A DNA stretch of 64,000 nucleotides. Origin: Engraulis encrasicolus (lineage: Eukaryota; Chordata; Actinopteri; Clupeiformes; Engraulidae). This document shows, piece by piece, positions 13,261 to 25,570 of this stretch; within the stretch, counting starts at the first letter, position 1; every line of letters begins with the position of its first letter. The translations under genes and the position numbers were made by a program. The DNA lies in assembly GCF_034702125.1 (NCBI RefSeq), contig NC_085865.1, positions 28,931,559-28,995,558 of the forward strand. Direction: 5' to 3'. A model generated the notes under the pieces. It was not told the origin of the DNA. It saw only the letters and a program-made list of their open reading frames with translations, and did no database searches.

Positions 13261-14225
13261 GGTGTGCGTAGACCATGGAGTCATATGTCACAAATTACAG
13301 ATATGACTGTGCTTCATCAGTGTAACAGTAGTATGAGAATCTGTGAGAACAGATGACATGACAAATAGGAGTGTACATGGCAAAAAGGAGCCCCAGCCCT
13401 TAGGACACCCCTATGGAGAGGCTATGAGTTGAGGACAGCTGACCTTGCCATGATACATGCTAAGAATTATATTACCAGACTCATAGAATATCTGGAAGAA
13501 CTTGAGAAACATAAAACTCAATTATTGTAATCTAAGAAAGGTGTTAAATAACCATGTTTTGAAAAAAATTGCTAGCTGGCGTGTCTGCACAAAGATCTTT
13601 AGATTTATTACAAAACATTAAGAGATGTCCATACTCTCTTCTGAAGATATATTTTGGCTTACTAGAAATAACAAAATAAAAGAGTAATTTTGAGCCTGTC
13701 TCTTTCAGATTTTTAGTATTTGCATTTTGAAATGTAATGTACAGTTAATTAGACATAGTCTAATTGCCATATTAAAACATACCATTTCAGAAAACATGCA
13801 ATACATTTTTTTCTCACAAATATGTGAGTAATCGACAGGTTAAGTTTCATGGTGATATCGGCAAGCTACATTTTTTGGCCTATTCACCTGGAGTGTCTCT
13901 CGGCCCTTATAATAAGCCTATAGCAGCCATGTTGAAAATAACTAATTTCCCAAAGTCAGATGTTACTAGATTTATAGTATGTCATTTAGGAGGCCCAATA
14001 GTAATAGAATCTATGAAAAAACACTTTTGTATCCATTTTTTGGGGGTTAAACCCTAAATGTACTCGCCTATAGGTAGATGACCAGACTCTATAGGTCATA
14101 TTGTGTTTTTAATGTGCGTTTATTTGTGGAATGTTGGGAAGTGTCATGCAAGACAAATTTCTGTGCAAACCGACAGTAGGCCAACAGTTTATCTTATCTT
14201 AGCTTATCTTAAAAAAATAGTTTCA
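13261..14225. other. Repeat-derived intergenic sequence
   Basis: No gene. The segment 13800-14060 (GTTAAGTTTCATGGTGATAT... through GGGGGTTAAACCCTAAATG) reads like a dispersed fish repeat but I cannot name it. The 77-codon frame there is not supported as a gene. Confidence 0.3.
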
Positions 14226-14790
14226 AAGTTTCAAGTCAGATGCCTTGAAGAAGGCCCAAGCCTATGGTCTTCTGTGGACATGTCATTATAATAAAGATTT
14301 TTTTTTAATTCCTGAAGTGCCTTGGATCAAGAGTTTTCTTTCCACCTAACCTCGAACATAAGGTACTCTGTGGACTTGTCAGTTTTCATGGAGTGCCTTG
14401 GTCAAGAAAAGTTTTTCTTTTCACCTAACCTTAAAAAAACGTAATCTAATAAATATATAAATATACACAAAAAGAGCACACATGCCACCGGGGAGCTCGC
14501 TCAGAAGAAAGCCTAGAATGGCAGTCTGCCGTGATGAGCTCATGCTGAGGGTCACAGTCTGGCCACTGCACATTTAGCAGTGTTAACACTTAACGTAGCG
14601 GGTGTAATTTAACACTCATAGTCTTCTTGGTCATAGCCTACTCTGTAGCTGAGCGTAGAACTACAGCAACACACTAAAGTTACTTTTACAATAAAAGACA
14701 GTACGAAAAAGGTGGGGTGTGGGGGTTGAGTATATGATATGGAAATATGGGGGACACAATCTGAAGACAATATTAGAATCTTTTTTGTCT
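14226..14790 (+). repeat. Direct repeat unit, copy B
   Basis: Same landmarks in the same order as copy A (11345-11824). There is an additional internal partial repeat of the CATGGAGTGCCTTGGTCAAG block. The copy lies about 2.9 kb from copy A. Confidence 0.8.
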
Positions 14791-14974
14791 GGTGTGTGCT
14801 TTCTCCCTCTCCCTCTTACCTGCTTACCTGCGAACCACCCACATTCATACCGCCATTACTAAAAAGCCTGTGTTGTGTCATAGTATTGTAGTGCTATGGT
14901 AGTTACATTTCAATGACTATTACAGCGTGCCACTGAAGGTACGGCGCGCATTAAGGGGCTACAGAACCTTAACC

Positions 14975-15190
14975 TAAAAAACATATGTTTTGAAGGGAGC
15001 ACAAAAAAGTTTGATGCCACATGCCCCCTGTGGAGTTTAAGCAGAAGAATTCCTATAGACTGGAGCCCTGTGGTGATCAGCTCATCCTGAAGGCCACAGT
15101 CTGGCCACAGCAGATTTTGCACTGCAGTGTTAATTCAACTGACATGGTGTAATTCAGTGCCGTCTTGATCACACAATGTAAGTGTTGATT
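14975..15190 (+). repeat. Direct repeat unit, diverged partial copy C
   Basis: It retains GTTTTGAAGGGAGCACAAAA, a diverged ATGCC.CATG.CCC..GGGGAGTT-like block, TGATCAGCTCATCCTGA and CACAGTCTGGCCAC in the order of copies A and B, with clearly lower identity. Confidence 0.6.
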
Positions 15191-16112
15191 TGGCACTGTA
15201 AAATGTATTGCGTACATACTCTCTCTCCCTCTGGCCAGATGAAGGAATCCTACCCACATACCGTGGCTCACCACGGGGAAACATTGATCTGTGAAAGTTT
15301 GGTACAAAAGTCCCAAGTCAGTATGTACTCTTACTCAGTATGTCAGTACTCTTTTTGGGATGGCCTTAACTTTGAAATCCTTTTTTTTGCTTTTGCTGTG
15401 TAGGCAGGTGTTTTGCATATCTTTTTTTATTGTTGAAGAACAGTATGTTCTTTCAAATGCAAAGCAGGTGCCAGCAGAGCCCTCTAAGTAGTGACATCTT
15501 TGCTGCTATGCTTCTTTGCCTTTGGTAAGCTCTCTGCCAGTTGACAACAGAGTATACCACCAAAATCTCATCAAAAAAGTGGAATAGAACATATGTCAAC
15601 AAAAGTACACCAGATGACATTAATTGCTTACCCTTGATGTTTAAAAAAAAAAAAAACCCGTAATTACACACAGTCATCATCATTACTTTTAGGTCAATAC
15701 AACGTCTGGTCTCTTGATCCCTCTGCGACCTCACCAATCCACCCACTCTTCTCCTCCAGCCATTTCTACTGAGTTGCAGTAAAACATCTTTGTACTGGTA
15801 TCCATGGCAACTTTCCAGCACAGGCTACTGTTGTTGTGCAAAGGTTGTCCTGCCCTTACATGTCTGGAACTCAGAGGCAGGGAAGGCATCAGCAGAGATG
15901 TACATTAGCCTACACAGGACTGCTGTGTTGACCTTGAATGCATACTAGTCATGAGGGGTTTTGTTACATTTCTATCACTATAATCTGTCTTTGTGTTGTT
16001 TAAGTGGATCATCAATCTGAACTGCTTGTTTTTGGGCGGGGTGGGGTGGGTTTGCTATTATTTCATAGGAGAGTAGAGAGTACAGGGTCCCTGACAGAAG
16101 GGTACCCTTAGC
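15191..16112. other. Intergenic, no gene seen
   Basis: Nothing beyond A/T runs (for example about 15641-15656). The minus frame 15453-15821 has no recognisable motif. Confidence 0.35.
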
Positions 16113-16258
16113 CAGGGGAGCCCACAGGGGGGGGGGACAAAGGGTTCATTTGTCCTGGGCCCAGGTAGAGAGGGGGCCCAAAATTGGGTTTGTATGTGGA
16201 TAGGGGGCCCTTTCAGATGACTTTGTCCTGGGCCCAGCAAAAGCTGTCAGCTGCCCTG
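16113..16258 (+). mobile_element. Short hAT-like MITE (family A, copy 2)
   Basis: It starts CAGGGGAGCCCACAGG and ends CTGTCAGCTGCCCTG. The flanking octamers are CCCTTAGC (16105-16112) and CCATTAGC (16259-16266), seven of eight identical, consistent with an 8-bp hAT-type target duplication. Confidence 0.85.
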
Positions 16259-16289
16259 CCATTAGCCTTTTGAGCCATGGTCAAGGTCC

Positions 16290-16307
16290 TTTCTTTCTTT
16301 CTTTCTT

Positions 16308-16338
<31 letters not shown>

Positions 16339-16353
16339 GTCTTTCTTTCTTTC
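16290..16353. repeat. (TTTC)n microsatellite
   Basis: About 15 TTTC units with two substitutions. Confidence 0.95.
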
Positions 16354-17712
<1,359 letters not shown>

Positions 17713-17770
17713 CACACACACACACACACACACACGCACGCACGCACGCATGCACACACGCACACACGCA
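17713..17770. repeat. (CA)n/(CGCA)n microsatellite
   Basis: A continuation of the CA tract on the far side of the MITE, grading into CGCA units. Confidence 0.95.
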
Positions 17771-18041
17771 CTGTAAATTAGGTCCCCGAGCCAGGCTGTG
17801 GGGTCTTGCGGGGGGTTGGAATGCTGTTTTGCGACGTGATTGCGGTATGATTGCTTCTATGATGGGACATTTGTTCCAGCCCACAGCGCTCCCTACCTCG
17901 ATATGGCTGGCTGTCTGCGTGTGCCAGGCATATCCTCCCTTAGCAAATGCCTTTGGACTGACCTGTAAATCTAGTATGAAATATTGTTGGGTTGCCTCAA
18001 CTCATACCACAATCGAGCACATGTTCTGTGATTAGTCAGCC

Positions 18042-18705
18042 TGATCTCCAAAAATTCTGTGCTCCTGGACACGGATGTTAAGGACACGAAATCCGTGTCC
18101 AGGAGCACGGATTTTGCCAAAATTCCGTGCTCCTGGACACGGAATTGTTTTCCGTGCTCCTGGACACGGAATTGCTTTCTATAGGCTATTACCACAGCAC
18201 TGTGTAACTCTTTCATTATAAAATACATACCAAATGCTAATTCTAAACAAAATAATGCTATAGCAATTTAAGTTGTGCCCTGACCAAAACATTCCCTAAC
18301 CTTAACCTAACCTTAACCTAAGACATATTTTTGAGAAATATCTTTTACAGTTGGTTGCTAGGCTTCATATAATCAAATTCATATAATGAATGAAAGAAAA
18401 CTAGCTGTGCCCAGACCAAAACAATCCCTAACCCTAACCTGTCAGTAGGAAATGTTTTTTTTTGAGAAAAAATATTTGAAATTACAAAAATCCTGAGAAA
18501 ACACAAGATTGTGGAAACAGAGCTGTGGAATTAGCCTATTGAGAGAGCACTTTCCTGTGCCCATCACGGAAAACAATTCCGTGTCCAGGAGCACGGAAAA
18601 CAATTCCGTGTCCAGGAGCACGGAATTTTGGCAAAATCCGTGCTCCTGGACACGGATTTTGTGCCCTTAACATCCGTGTCCAGGAGCACAGAATTTTTGG
18701 AGATC
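18042..18705. mobile_element. Foldback element built from repeated 18-bp CCGTG...CACGG motifs
   Basis: The ends TGATCTCCAAAAATTC and GAATTTTTGGAGATCA are inverted. Each arm has four copies of CCGTGCTCCTGGACACGG or its complement, spaced about 30 bp; the outermost copy of each arm carries one substitution. The middle (about 18180-18560) is AT-rich and contains CCCTAACCTTAACCTAACC-like words twice. No obvious target duplication is visible and no protein is encoded. Confidence 0.85.
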
Positions 18706-19305
18706 ATGTTGGATTAGTTATACGTGGAGGCTGAATTCGCTTTAGTGCGCTTTAGTGTCCTGACAAAATGGCGGTCCTTCACATGTTAAGGAATGTATAA
18801 GCAGGGATGGTTGCTAGCTACATCGGCTAGTACCATCTCTGGTATAATATAAGGCAGTATGTCCATGTCAGACATTAAAAATATATGCTTTACTTATTCT
18901 GACATATTTATTTTAATTACGTTATACAACAATGTTCAATAATATGCATGGACACTTTTAGATGAATCGTTAAAATAAAATAATAATAATATTAAAATAA
19001 GATGATGTACAGTAGGCTACGTAGTTTAGAGGGACATACTGAGTATTGATGACAGTCTTCTCTCTACTAATGAGTCCGCAATGACACAGCAGTGAGGAAG
19101 TGGAAGAGTACGCAAATAATCAGTGCATTGTCCTTGTCAACAAATTAAAGAACGTACAGTCCGCTAATCGTGTCTATTTGTGTCTCTTTGTGTTGTTCTT
19201 TTTCACAGCCATTCATTCCATTTTTAGCATTTGCCCCCTACAAAAGAAACAAAACGGTCTGACGCTTTTTGATGCTGAGGTCATGGAGGTCTTTGTGGGG
19301 TTGGC
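18706..19305. other. Intergenic, no gene seen
   Basis: AT-rich, with (AAT)n-like words near 18975-18990. No gene or repeat boundary is evident. Confidence 0.35.
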
Positions 19306-19732
19306 CCCACGGGTCAAGCTATTCAGTAAAAGAAAGGGTCCCTTGTTGTCTATATTCTTATATAAAAACCTTTAATGAGATCTTCTGGTTCATTAAATCC
19401 ATATTCCCAACACACAGCGGACTAATGAGAGTGCCGTCGAGATACTGTGCATAATAAAACCTTAATTGCCCAAAGTGCTGAGACGTACAGAATGTACAAA
19501 ACTTGTCTTGCATTGATCTGACTAACCACTTCGACAATTCCATGCATTTTGAATCCTTTGGTTGCGTCAGCAACGGTACTACCCATTTCGGGAGATAGAA
19601 GACAGGCCCTTTTGGAATTGTTTTGGACCTGTTGAATTGGTGGCCTTTTTCAAATTGTTTTTGACCTTGGTCTTCCCACAGTATTTTTACCATGGAGAGG
19701 CTGACTGTTCGCAGACCCCTGCAGAGGACAAA
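19306..19732 (+). repeat. Direct duplication, copy A (about 430 bp)
   Basis: It matches 22366-22740 in the same orientation. Shared landmarks in order are GGTCAAGCTA, TGTTGTCTATATTCTT, CCTTTAATGAGATCTTCT, CACACAGCGGACTAATGAG, GAATGTACAAAAC, GACAATTCCATGCATTT, TTGGTCTTCCCACA and CCATGGAGAGGCTGACTGTT. In this copy a good acceptor-like TTCCCACAG precedes the ATG at 19692. The following frame (MERLTVRRPLQRT) stops after 18 codons. Confidence 0.8.
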
Positions 19733-19875
19733 TTTGGTGGAGCCCTAATGACTAGACTGCCAATTGGTAAAACCGGCTCTATGCTGTATATCCTGGCAAC
19801 TCACCAGAGTTCAACTTGTACTGTTCTCTTGTACTCATTAGGGGCCCACGGCCTTTGTGTCTTTCAGGCATACAA

Positions 19876-21292
19876 GCGGATTCCAAAAAAGTTGGGACAC
19901 TTGGTATTTTGTGAATAAAATAAAAATGCTGGCATTTTCAAAACATTCAATCCATACATAAGATGCACAATGGCGCAAGGTCAACATAGGAACAGTTAAA
20001 ATGAGGCAAAAGCATTGTTTTGAGGGAAATATGTGGTCATTTAAAATTCGACCCATGCAACAAATCACAAAAAAGTTGGGACGGGGCCAAAAAATGTTGT
20101 AATAGTTGGATAATTCTAAAAATAACACAAGGATGAATATTTTGAAAGGAACTATATTGACTGCCAACATGAATGCACAAATAAAATACCATCACAGAGA
20201 GGCTGTGGCACCCAGTAGCGAAGATAGTGAGGGACTTATTACTTATCTATTACACAGAAAGATTGAATTATCAAAATTGCAAGCATATAAGGCCTATTTC
20301 TGTAATGTAGAGTTCTGTGAAATCATTGCACGAGTTATGAGATCAAGACATACCCATCGTCAATAAGCAAACTATGACACTCCAACAATGACAGCTGTTG
20401 AAAAAATGACCATAAACAGAACACTTGATTAAGGCACATGATGCAGACATTAAACAGTGTTGCAAGTGGCAAAGCTCATTCTAGATGGACCTAGGAGACA
20501 TGTGAAACTGTCCTTTGATTACAGAATGGAAAATATTTCATTCTTTTTTAAAATGATGGAGCCATGCACCCTCCAGGTTATGAATAAAATGAATACTTCA
20601 GCTTGATTTAGTGGTCAGCCTGAAAGACGGCATATATGAGGGTAAAGGGGTGCAGAGATGCCTTGGTTATGGTCTTCTTACTCATGTAGAGCATTAAAAT
20701 GAGGGCTGAATGATATATTCAGACTTTAAACAGCATACATAGCTACCAAGGCATTATATTTTGGAGCACAGCCTTTAGATATTGCCCCACAATGATGGTA
20801 AATTTCAATCTCTACTATGTTACAACAGTGTGGTTCCATCATAAGAGTTAACAGGTGACAAAATTGTTTTCTTGCAGTCAGGATATGCCACATATTAAGC
20901 ATAACAAGAAGGTAAACAAGTCGAAGAACACACCTATCAGTTGAGCTGCTGAAATCATGTCTCGCACATCAAAATGTCTACTTTTTTAAATAAAATCATG
21001 CCATCAGTCAAAGTATTTAAATGTTAAGTCTCCTCCCTTGTGTTGTGTTTAGTCTTATCCAACATAAAAAGCATTTTATTGGCCTTGTCCCAACTTTTTT
21101 GGAATTTGTTGCAAGGGTGACATTTTAAATGATCACATAATTACCCCAAAACAATCATTCTGCTTGGCTTTAACAACTGATATGTTGTCAGTACACAATG
21201 CTCTACCTTATTAACATATTGAATGTTTCGAAAATTCCAGCATTTTGATTTTATTCACAAAATACCAAGTGTCCCAACTTTTTGGAATCCGC
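19876..21292. mobile_element. 1.4 kb inverted-repeat DNA element, non-autonomous
   Basis: The ends GCGGATTCCAAAAAAGTTGG and, inverted, CCAACTTTTTGGAATCCGC extend into about 50-60 bp terminal repeats (…GTATTTTGTGAATAAAAT…). A second, inner inverted pair is present: AAAAAAGTTGGGAC at about 20069 and GTCCCAACTTTTTT at about 21087. This type of terminus (GGATTCCAAAAAAGTTGGGAC) is widespread in fish genomes; I do not assign the superfamily. No transposase motif is found in any frame. Confidence 0.8.
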
Positions 21293-21432
21293 TTTGTACA
21301 ATGCATGAAGTGTCATGCAATTACGGAAGTGAAATACAATGAATGAAGTGTAATGCAATCATGGAAGTGAAAAGGGTCAGTATGAGACATGTCTGAGGCA
21401 CTCTGTTCTTCTCACAAATAAGCACATATATA

Positions 21433-21726
21433 GGGTGGATTCCAATATGCGGACTCACGTCCTCCCTTGCTCACTTCCCTGCTTGTGACCTAGTGATGAC
21501 GTCAGTGACGACAGACAATGAATTCAATGCCTTGCAAAGGCACAGTTCTAATGTCATTTCCTCATTTGCAATCGATATGGTGAATGAAGAACAGTCCCCC
21601 AAAAGTTGTTGTGGGCTAGGCTGACAGCAGGGAAACTTTATTGTTTTCTCCATGGAGGCGGGGCATCAGCAAAACGAGAGCGGAAGCACAAGTGGAGGAC
21701 GGGAGTCCGCATTTTGGAATGAACCC
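21433..21726. mobile_element. 294-bp MITE
   Basis: Imperfect terminal inverted repeats run GGGTGGATTCCAATATGCGG and, from the right end, GGGTTCATTCCAAAATGCGG, continuing through ACTC.CGTCCTCC. The interior is GC-richer and contains TGACGTCA. No target duplication could be confirmed. Confidence 0.75.
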
Positions 21727-22019
21727 ATGGTGTGGGGTTCATGTGCTTGTCAAACTATCAGGAAAGATGTTGTTTTACTGCCCTCTACAGAAGGATTTGT
21801 GAGGAACCTTGTCACCAATTGATGTTCATTTCTGCAGCATTTCGTATGTATACCGATGGAGGTGACTAAATCAAGCTATTCGTCTCAATAGACAGGTGTA
21901 ATCCATGTGACATCTAGTGCTCTGTATTTATGAACATATTAACTACACATCACATTCTGCCTCTTGGCATGTGTTGATACAAAGCACCGCAATCTTAGAG
22001 AGCAGTTGCCTGGATACCA

Positions 22020-22051
22020 CCAGACCTAATCACAAGTGAGATTAGGTCTGG
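22020..22051. repeat. 12-bp perfect stem hairpin
   Basis: CCAGACCTAATC and GATTAGGTCTGG surround an 8-base loop. This is probably the tip of a dispersed inverted-repeat element whose remainder is degraded, with a GGACAGAGACA repeat pair nearby at about 22119 and 22181. Confidence 0.6.
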
Positions 22052-22365
22052 CTAGCTGCCTATTGTTCCATAGGGGGCAGAATTCCGTAGGGGGTAGAAT
22101 ACTTGGCTCTCTGATTGGACAGAGACACTGTAAAGGTCGGAATACTTGGCCATTATGACACATCCGTCCCGCTTTCTGATTGGACAGAGACAGGGACCAT
22201 AATCTGGTCCGTTATGAGTCATAGCTTCCATACTGTCTTTCAGATCGGGATGATTGTGTAGAACTAAAGGCAGTGGAGTTCCCGTAGACGAAGAGAGATA
22301 TCGCAATCAGGAAGACTTGATTTCTTTTTCATGCTGACGTCACAAAGTTCTTTGGTTAGCACCAC

Positions 22366-22745
22366 AGGTCAAGCTACAGTAAATAAAAGGGCCCCTGTTG
22401 TCTATATTCTTAAAAAAAACCTTTAATGAGATCTTCTAGTTCATTAAATCCATATTCCCAACACACAGCGGACTAATGAGAGTGCCGTCATAGCACTGTG
22501 CATAATGAAACAGAATGTACAAAACATGTCTCATATTGATCAGACTAACCATTGTGACAATTCCATGCATTTACCTCCTTTGGTGGCGGACCTACCTAGG
22601 CTACGTATTTCAGGGGACCATATAGACAAACAGGCTCTTTTAGAATTGATTTTAACCTGTCTCTTATTAAACTGTGTTTGATCTTGGTCTTCCCACACTA
22701 TACCATGGAGAGGCTGACTGTTGGCAGACCCCTACAGAGAACAGT
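22366..22745 (+). repeat. Direct duplication, copy B
   Basis: Counterpart of 19306-19732, with several short deletions. The acceptor-like CCCACAG of copy A is CCCACAC here. The frame after ATG 22705 is MERLTVGRPLQRT and stays open for about 53 codons before a stop. Confidence 0.8.
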
Positions 22746-23443
22746 CAGTGAGTCAGCCGGTGAGTCAGTTATTTATCCCCCAGTCCAGTCCGGACCATCA
22801 CCAGTTTCCTCCTCCTCCATCTCCGACGGGAGGATATGTGCTCATTCACAGACTTCAGCGTAAAGACGGAAGACTACGCCAACCAATGAGATCATCTTGT
22901 GCCATGTCAAATAACTTCATGTATGACGTCAATGGTAATAATATACTGTATATATTTTTTAAACAAATTTTGTATCGAGCCTTTATGGTAGAACTAGTGT
23001 TTTATATTGGTGTGGAGAGCCTACCAAGGGGAAAGATGGCTCTCAACCTGCAGGTTCCTTCCAACAGCAAAGGTGCTTAACCTGATTTACATCATCTGGC
23101 AGGCAGCGTTCAGCAACTACACGTGGGACGTTCCTTTCCCGTATATCAGAGGGCAGGAGTCAGGTTAAAAAGGTGCTAGCAACCAAGTTGGTTGTCAAGC
23201 GGTAACCAACAACAACCTCCAAAGTGCACATAATGTGATTGGCAACTGTGGATGTGGGAATAGGGCCAATAAAGGATCCACACAAATAATGATCAGCAGT
23301 CTAATTGATTTACCGTACAGTCTAAGTGTGTAGTATATGGCAATAAAGTATTCTGTCAGTCTGTTATGTGACCACACACAAAGGCCCTATACACACAAGC
23401 ACCGATGAGACAAGAGTCGCATGTGCATATGCATATGCATATG
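22746..23443. other. Intergenic, no gene seen
   Basis: No confident exon. A short (GCATAT)n run at 23424-23443 abuts the LTR element. Confidence 0.35.
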
Positions 23444-24774
23444 TGTAACAGGTTGGACTAGGTCCCCTGTTAGTGTGCATGTTGTAATTGAAAACAGCTG
23501 CCCGTGTGGGCGAGGGTGGAGCCCTTCCGGTTAGTATAAATTGCCTACTATGTTGTCTGTTAGCCAGGTGTGGCTAACCTCAGTACCGGTTGGCGCTTGG
23601 GGAAGCCCTGTACGCTGGGTGAAGTAGGTGATGTTGGCGTGTTGGGTGTTGGACCCACACTGGAGCGCGTAGAGCGCAGCTGAAATGCGGACGCCAGGTT
23701 GCCGCATGTAGCCTAACCGGCTCGAAGGTAAGCCCTTCTGTGTGCACCTGGCGATAGCCAATTATGTTTGTACTGTGGCTAACGAGATGTTGTTTCACTG
23801 CAGCATTGCATGGTGAAGCAAGGGTCAACCGTAGACTTCCAAGCTCGGTCCAGTGCTTCCCAATTGCAACTGAAGGTAATTTCTAATTAACCGTCACTCT
23901 GTGCCTGTGGCTTTCATGCCACACCTTGCTCATTGATAATGGCATTAACCCAGTCTGTCTTGTGCTTTCTAGGTTGAGCACATTATTGTCAATTGGCTGG
24001 GGTGGGGGGACGCCGCCGTCTTTTCCCGGTGTTTGTGTTTGTTATTTTGACTTTTACCACCACGAGCTCTTTTAGTAGTGGCAGGTTGTTGTTCCTTTGC
24101 GCAGGTGCGCGACGCTTTCGTCTTTCAGCCATACGGTCTGACACGGTCAGCTCCAGTCACCCACCCCTTAGACAAGGGATGAGTGATTGGGGACTGGCCG
24201 GTTGAGATTTGTAGCAGTATCGTGTAAACTTATTGGTGAGGTGTAGATCCCCTGAGTGGTATAGTAAACTCTCTGCCAAGAGGCCTGATTTGATAAACAT
24301 AGGCTACCTCTTCACTGCGAATCATTTTAGTGTGCTGTGACTTATTTTGTTTATTTTGATTATGTTTTGTGTGTACAGTTTTGATTGATTGCAGTGTTAT
24401 TTTGCATTCGCAGTGCAGTGTGTAGTTAACACTCAGTAAATTACCTGTACTAGGCCTACTCAGTGCTCTCGCACTTAAGCCGTCACCGTTTCACGATATG
24501 TACCTGTATTGACTTCAGTAGAGTTAAGACTGTTTGTGTATATGGACTCAAGTGAACTGCCTGCTCATTTTGAAAACGAATAAGACTGAAAGCAGAAGAA
24601 AATAAAAACTATTGTATGTGCAACAGCTGTGTCATCCTTGTCATCTAGAACCTGTCGGGGAAAATTGTATTTTTAACATCTGGGTTGTCTCACCCTTAAC
24701 GAGACTGGCGTAGTCACCTTTTAAAATCTAAGTACTTAAAAGTCAGTAATCCTACCAACCTCCACTCTGCTACA
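23444..24774 (+). repeat. 5' LTR
   Basis: Begins TG and ends CA. It contains a TATA box (TATAAA, 23535-23540) and an AATAAA (24601-24606), giving a plausible U3-R-U5 order. The 70-codon frame at 23993-24205 is shared with the 3' LTR and has no recognised function. Confidence 0.93.
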
Positions 24775-24924
24775 TTTTGGCGTATGTCGGCTATGGATGA
24801 CCTGTGAGGCACAGCTGTTGGTTAGAGCTCGTGGTTTTCTTTTTTTCTTTTTGTTGTTTTACTGGGGAAAGACGGCGGCTGCCCCCTCGGCGGGCGACAC
24901 CGCGGCGGGCACCCAGGGCCCAAA

Positions 24925-25407
24925 ATGATTGAACTGGCGGAGCTACAGGAGATGGCATCGCGGAACCAGCGGCAGCTGGACCTGCTGAGCCAATGGGTCG
25001 ACGCGCAGCCAGAGTCTCCACGGTCGCCGCTCACGTGCTGGAGGTGCCATCAGCCAGGGCACCTGGAACGAGAGTGCGACTGGCCACGGGTTGTTGCGCG
25101 GCCCCGGTCTCCACGGCCACCAATCAAGTGCTGGAGGTGCCACCAGCCAGGGCACCTGGCACGGGAGTGTGATGGGCCACGGGTCTCTCGTCGTGTGCGA
25201 ACCCGCCGACAGTCCAATCGGAGAGTGAGCAGCGCCGGGGCACCCCCCAGCAGCCGACCAGAGGACCAGCCAGGACTGGGCTGGATAGCCACACCTCGGG
25301 CGGAGGCCGGCCGCTCTCTGGGGACTCGACCATGGCCACTCCATCGCCATCCGGCGTTTTATTGTTTTGTGTGTGTATATGTGCCGTGGTGGTTATGTTG
25401 TTGTTGA
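24925..25407 (+). CDS. Gag-like protein with two CCHC zinc knuckles
   Basis: A 160-codon frame with ATG in a good context (AAAATGA). Residues 1-25 look helical (MIELAELQEMASRNQRQ). Two zinc knuckles of the form CX2CX4HX4C follow: C38, C41, H46, C51 and C69, C72, H77, C82, both with core CWRCHQPGHL. Zinc knuckles of this type bind RNA in retrotransposon Gag nucleocapsid domains. The rest is arginine/proline-rich with no capsid domain, and the last about 20 residues read into the GT-rich part of the element. The whole gag is therefore reduced to its nucleocapsid part. It could alternatively be an out-of-frame remnant, but the intact knuckles and LTR age argue that the frame has been kept or is very recent. 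Confidence 0.7.
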   Translation: MIELAELQEMASRNQRQLDLLSQWVDAQPESPRSPLTCWRCHQPGHLERECDWPRVVARPRSPRPPIKCWRCHQPGHLARECDGPRVSRRVRTRRQSNRRVSSAGAPPSSRPEDQPGLGWIATPRAEAGRSLGTRPWPLHRHPAFYCFVCVYVPWWLCCC

Positions 25408-25431
25408 TTAAATGTGTTGGGTATGTGTTAG

Positions 25432-25504
25432 GTGTGCGCGCAGGTGTGTGCGTGTGTGTGCATATGTGTGTGTGCGTGTGTGTGTGCGCGCGTGTGTGTG
25501 TGTC
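25432..25504. repeat. (GT)/(GCGT)-rich tract inside the LTR element
   Basis: An irregular GTGTGTGCG repeat just upstream of the polypurine tract. Confidence 0.85.
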
Positions 25505-25570
25505 TATCCCCATCATAGGGTGAGCTACAGTGCGGCACCGGGACGGTACCGATTTAAAGCTGGGGGCGAA

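Noticed and set aside
18290..18325. Interstitial telomere repeat
   Set aside because: CCCTAACCTTAACCTAACC words are irregular and few, and lie inside a foldback element; there is no TTAGGG array.
22678..23080. Independent protein-coding gene starting MERLTVGRPLQRT
   Set aside because: Open for only about 53 codons, with no homology seen. The homologous copy at 19692 stops after 18 codons. Kept only as part of the duplication finding.
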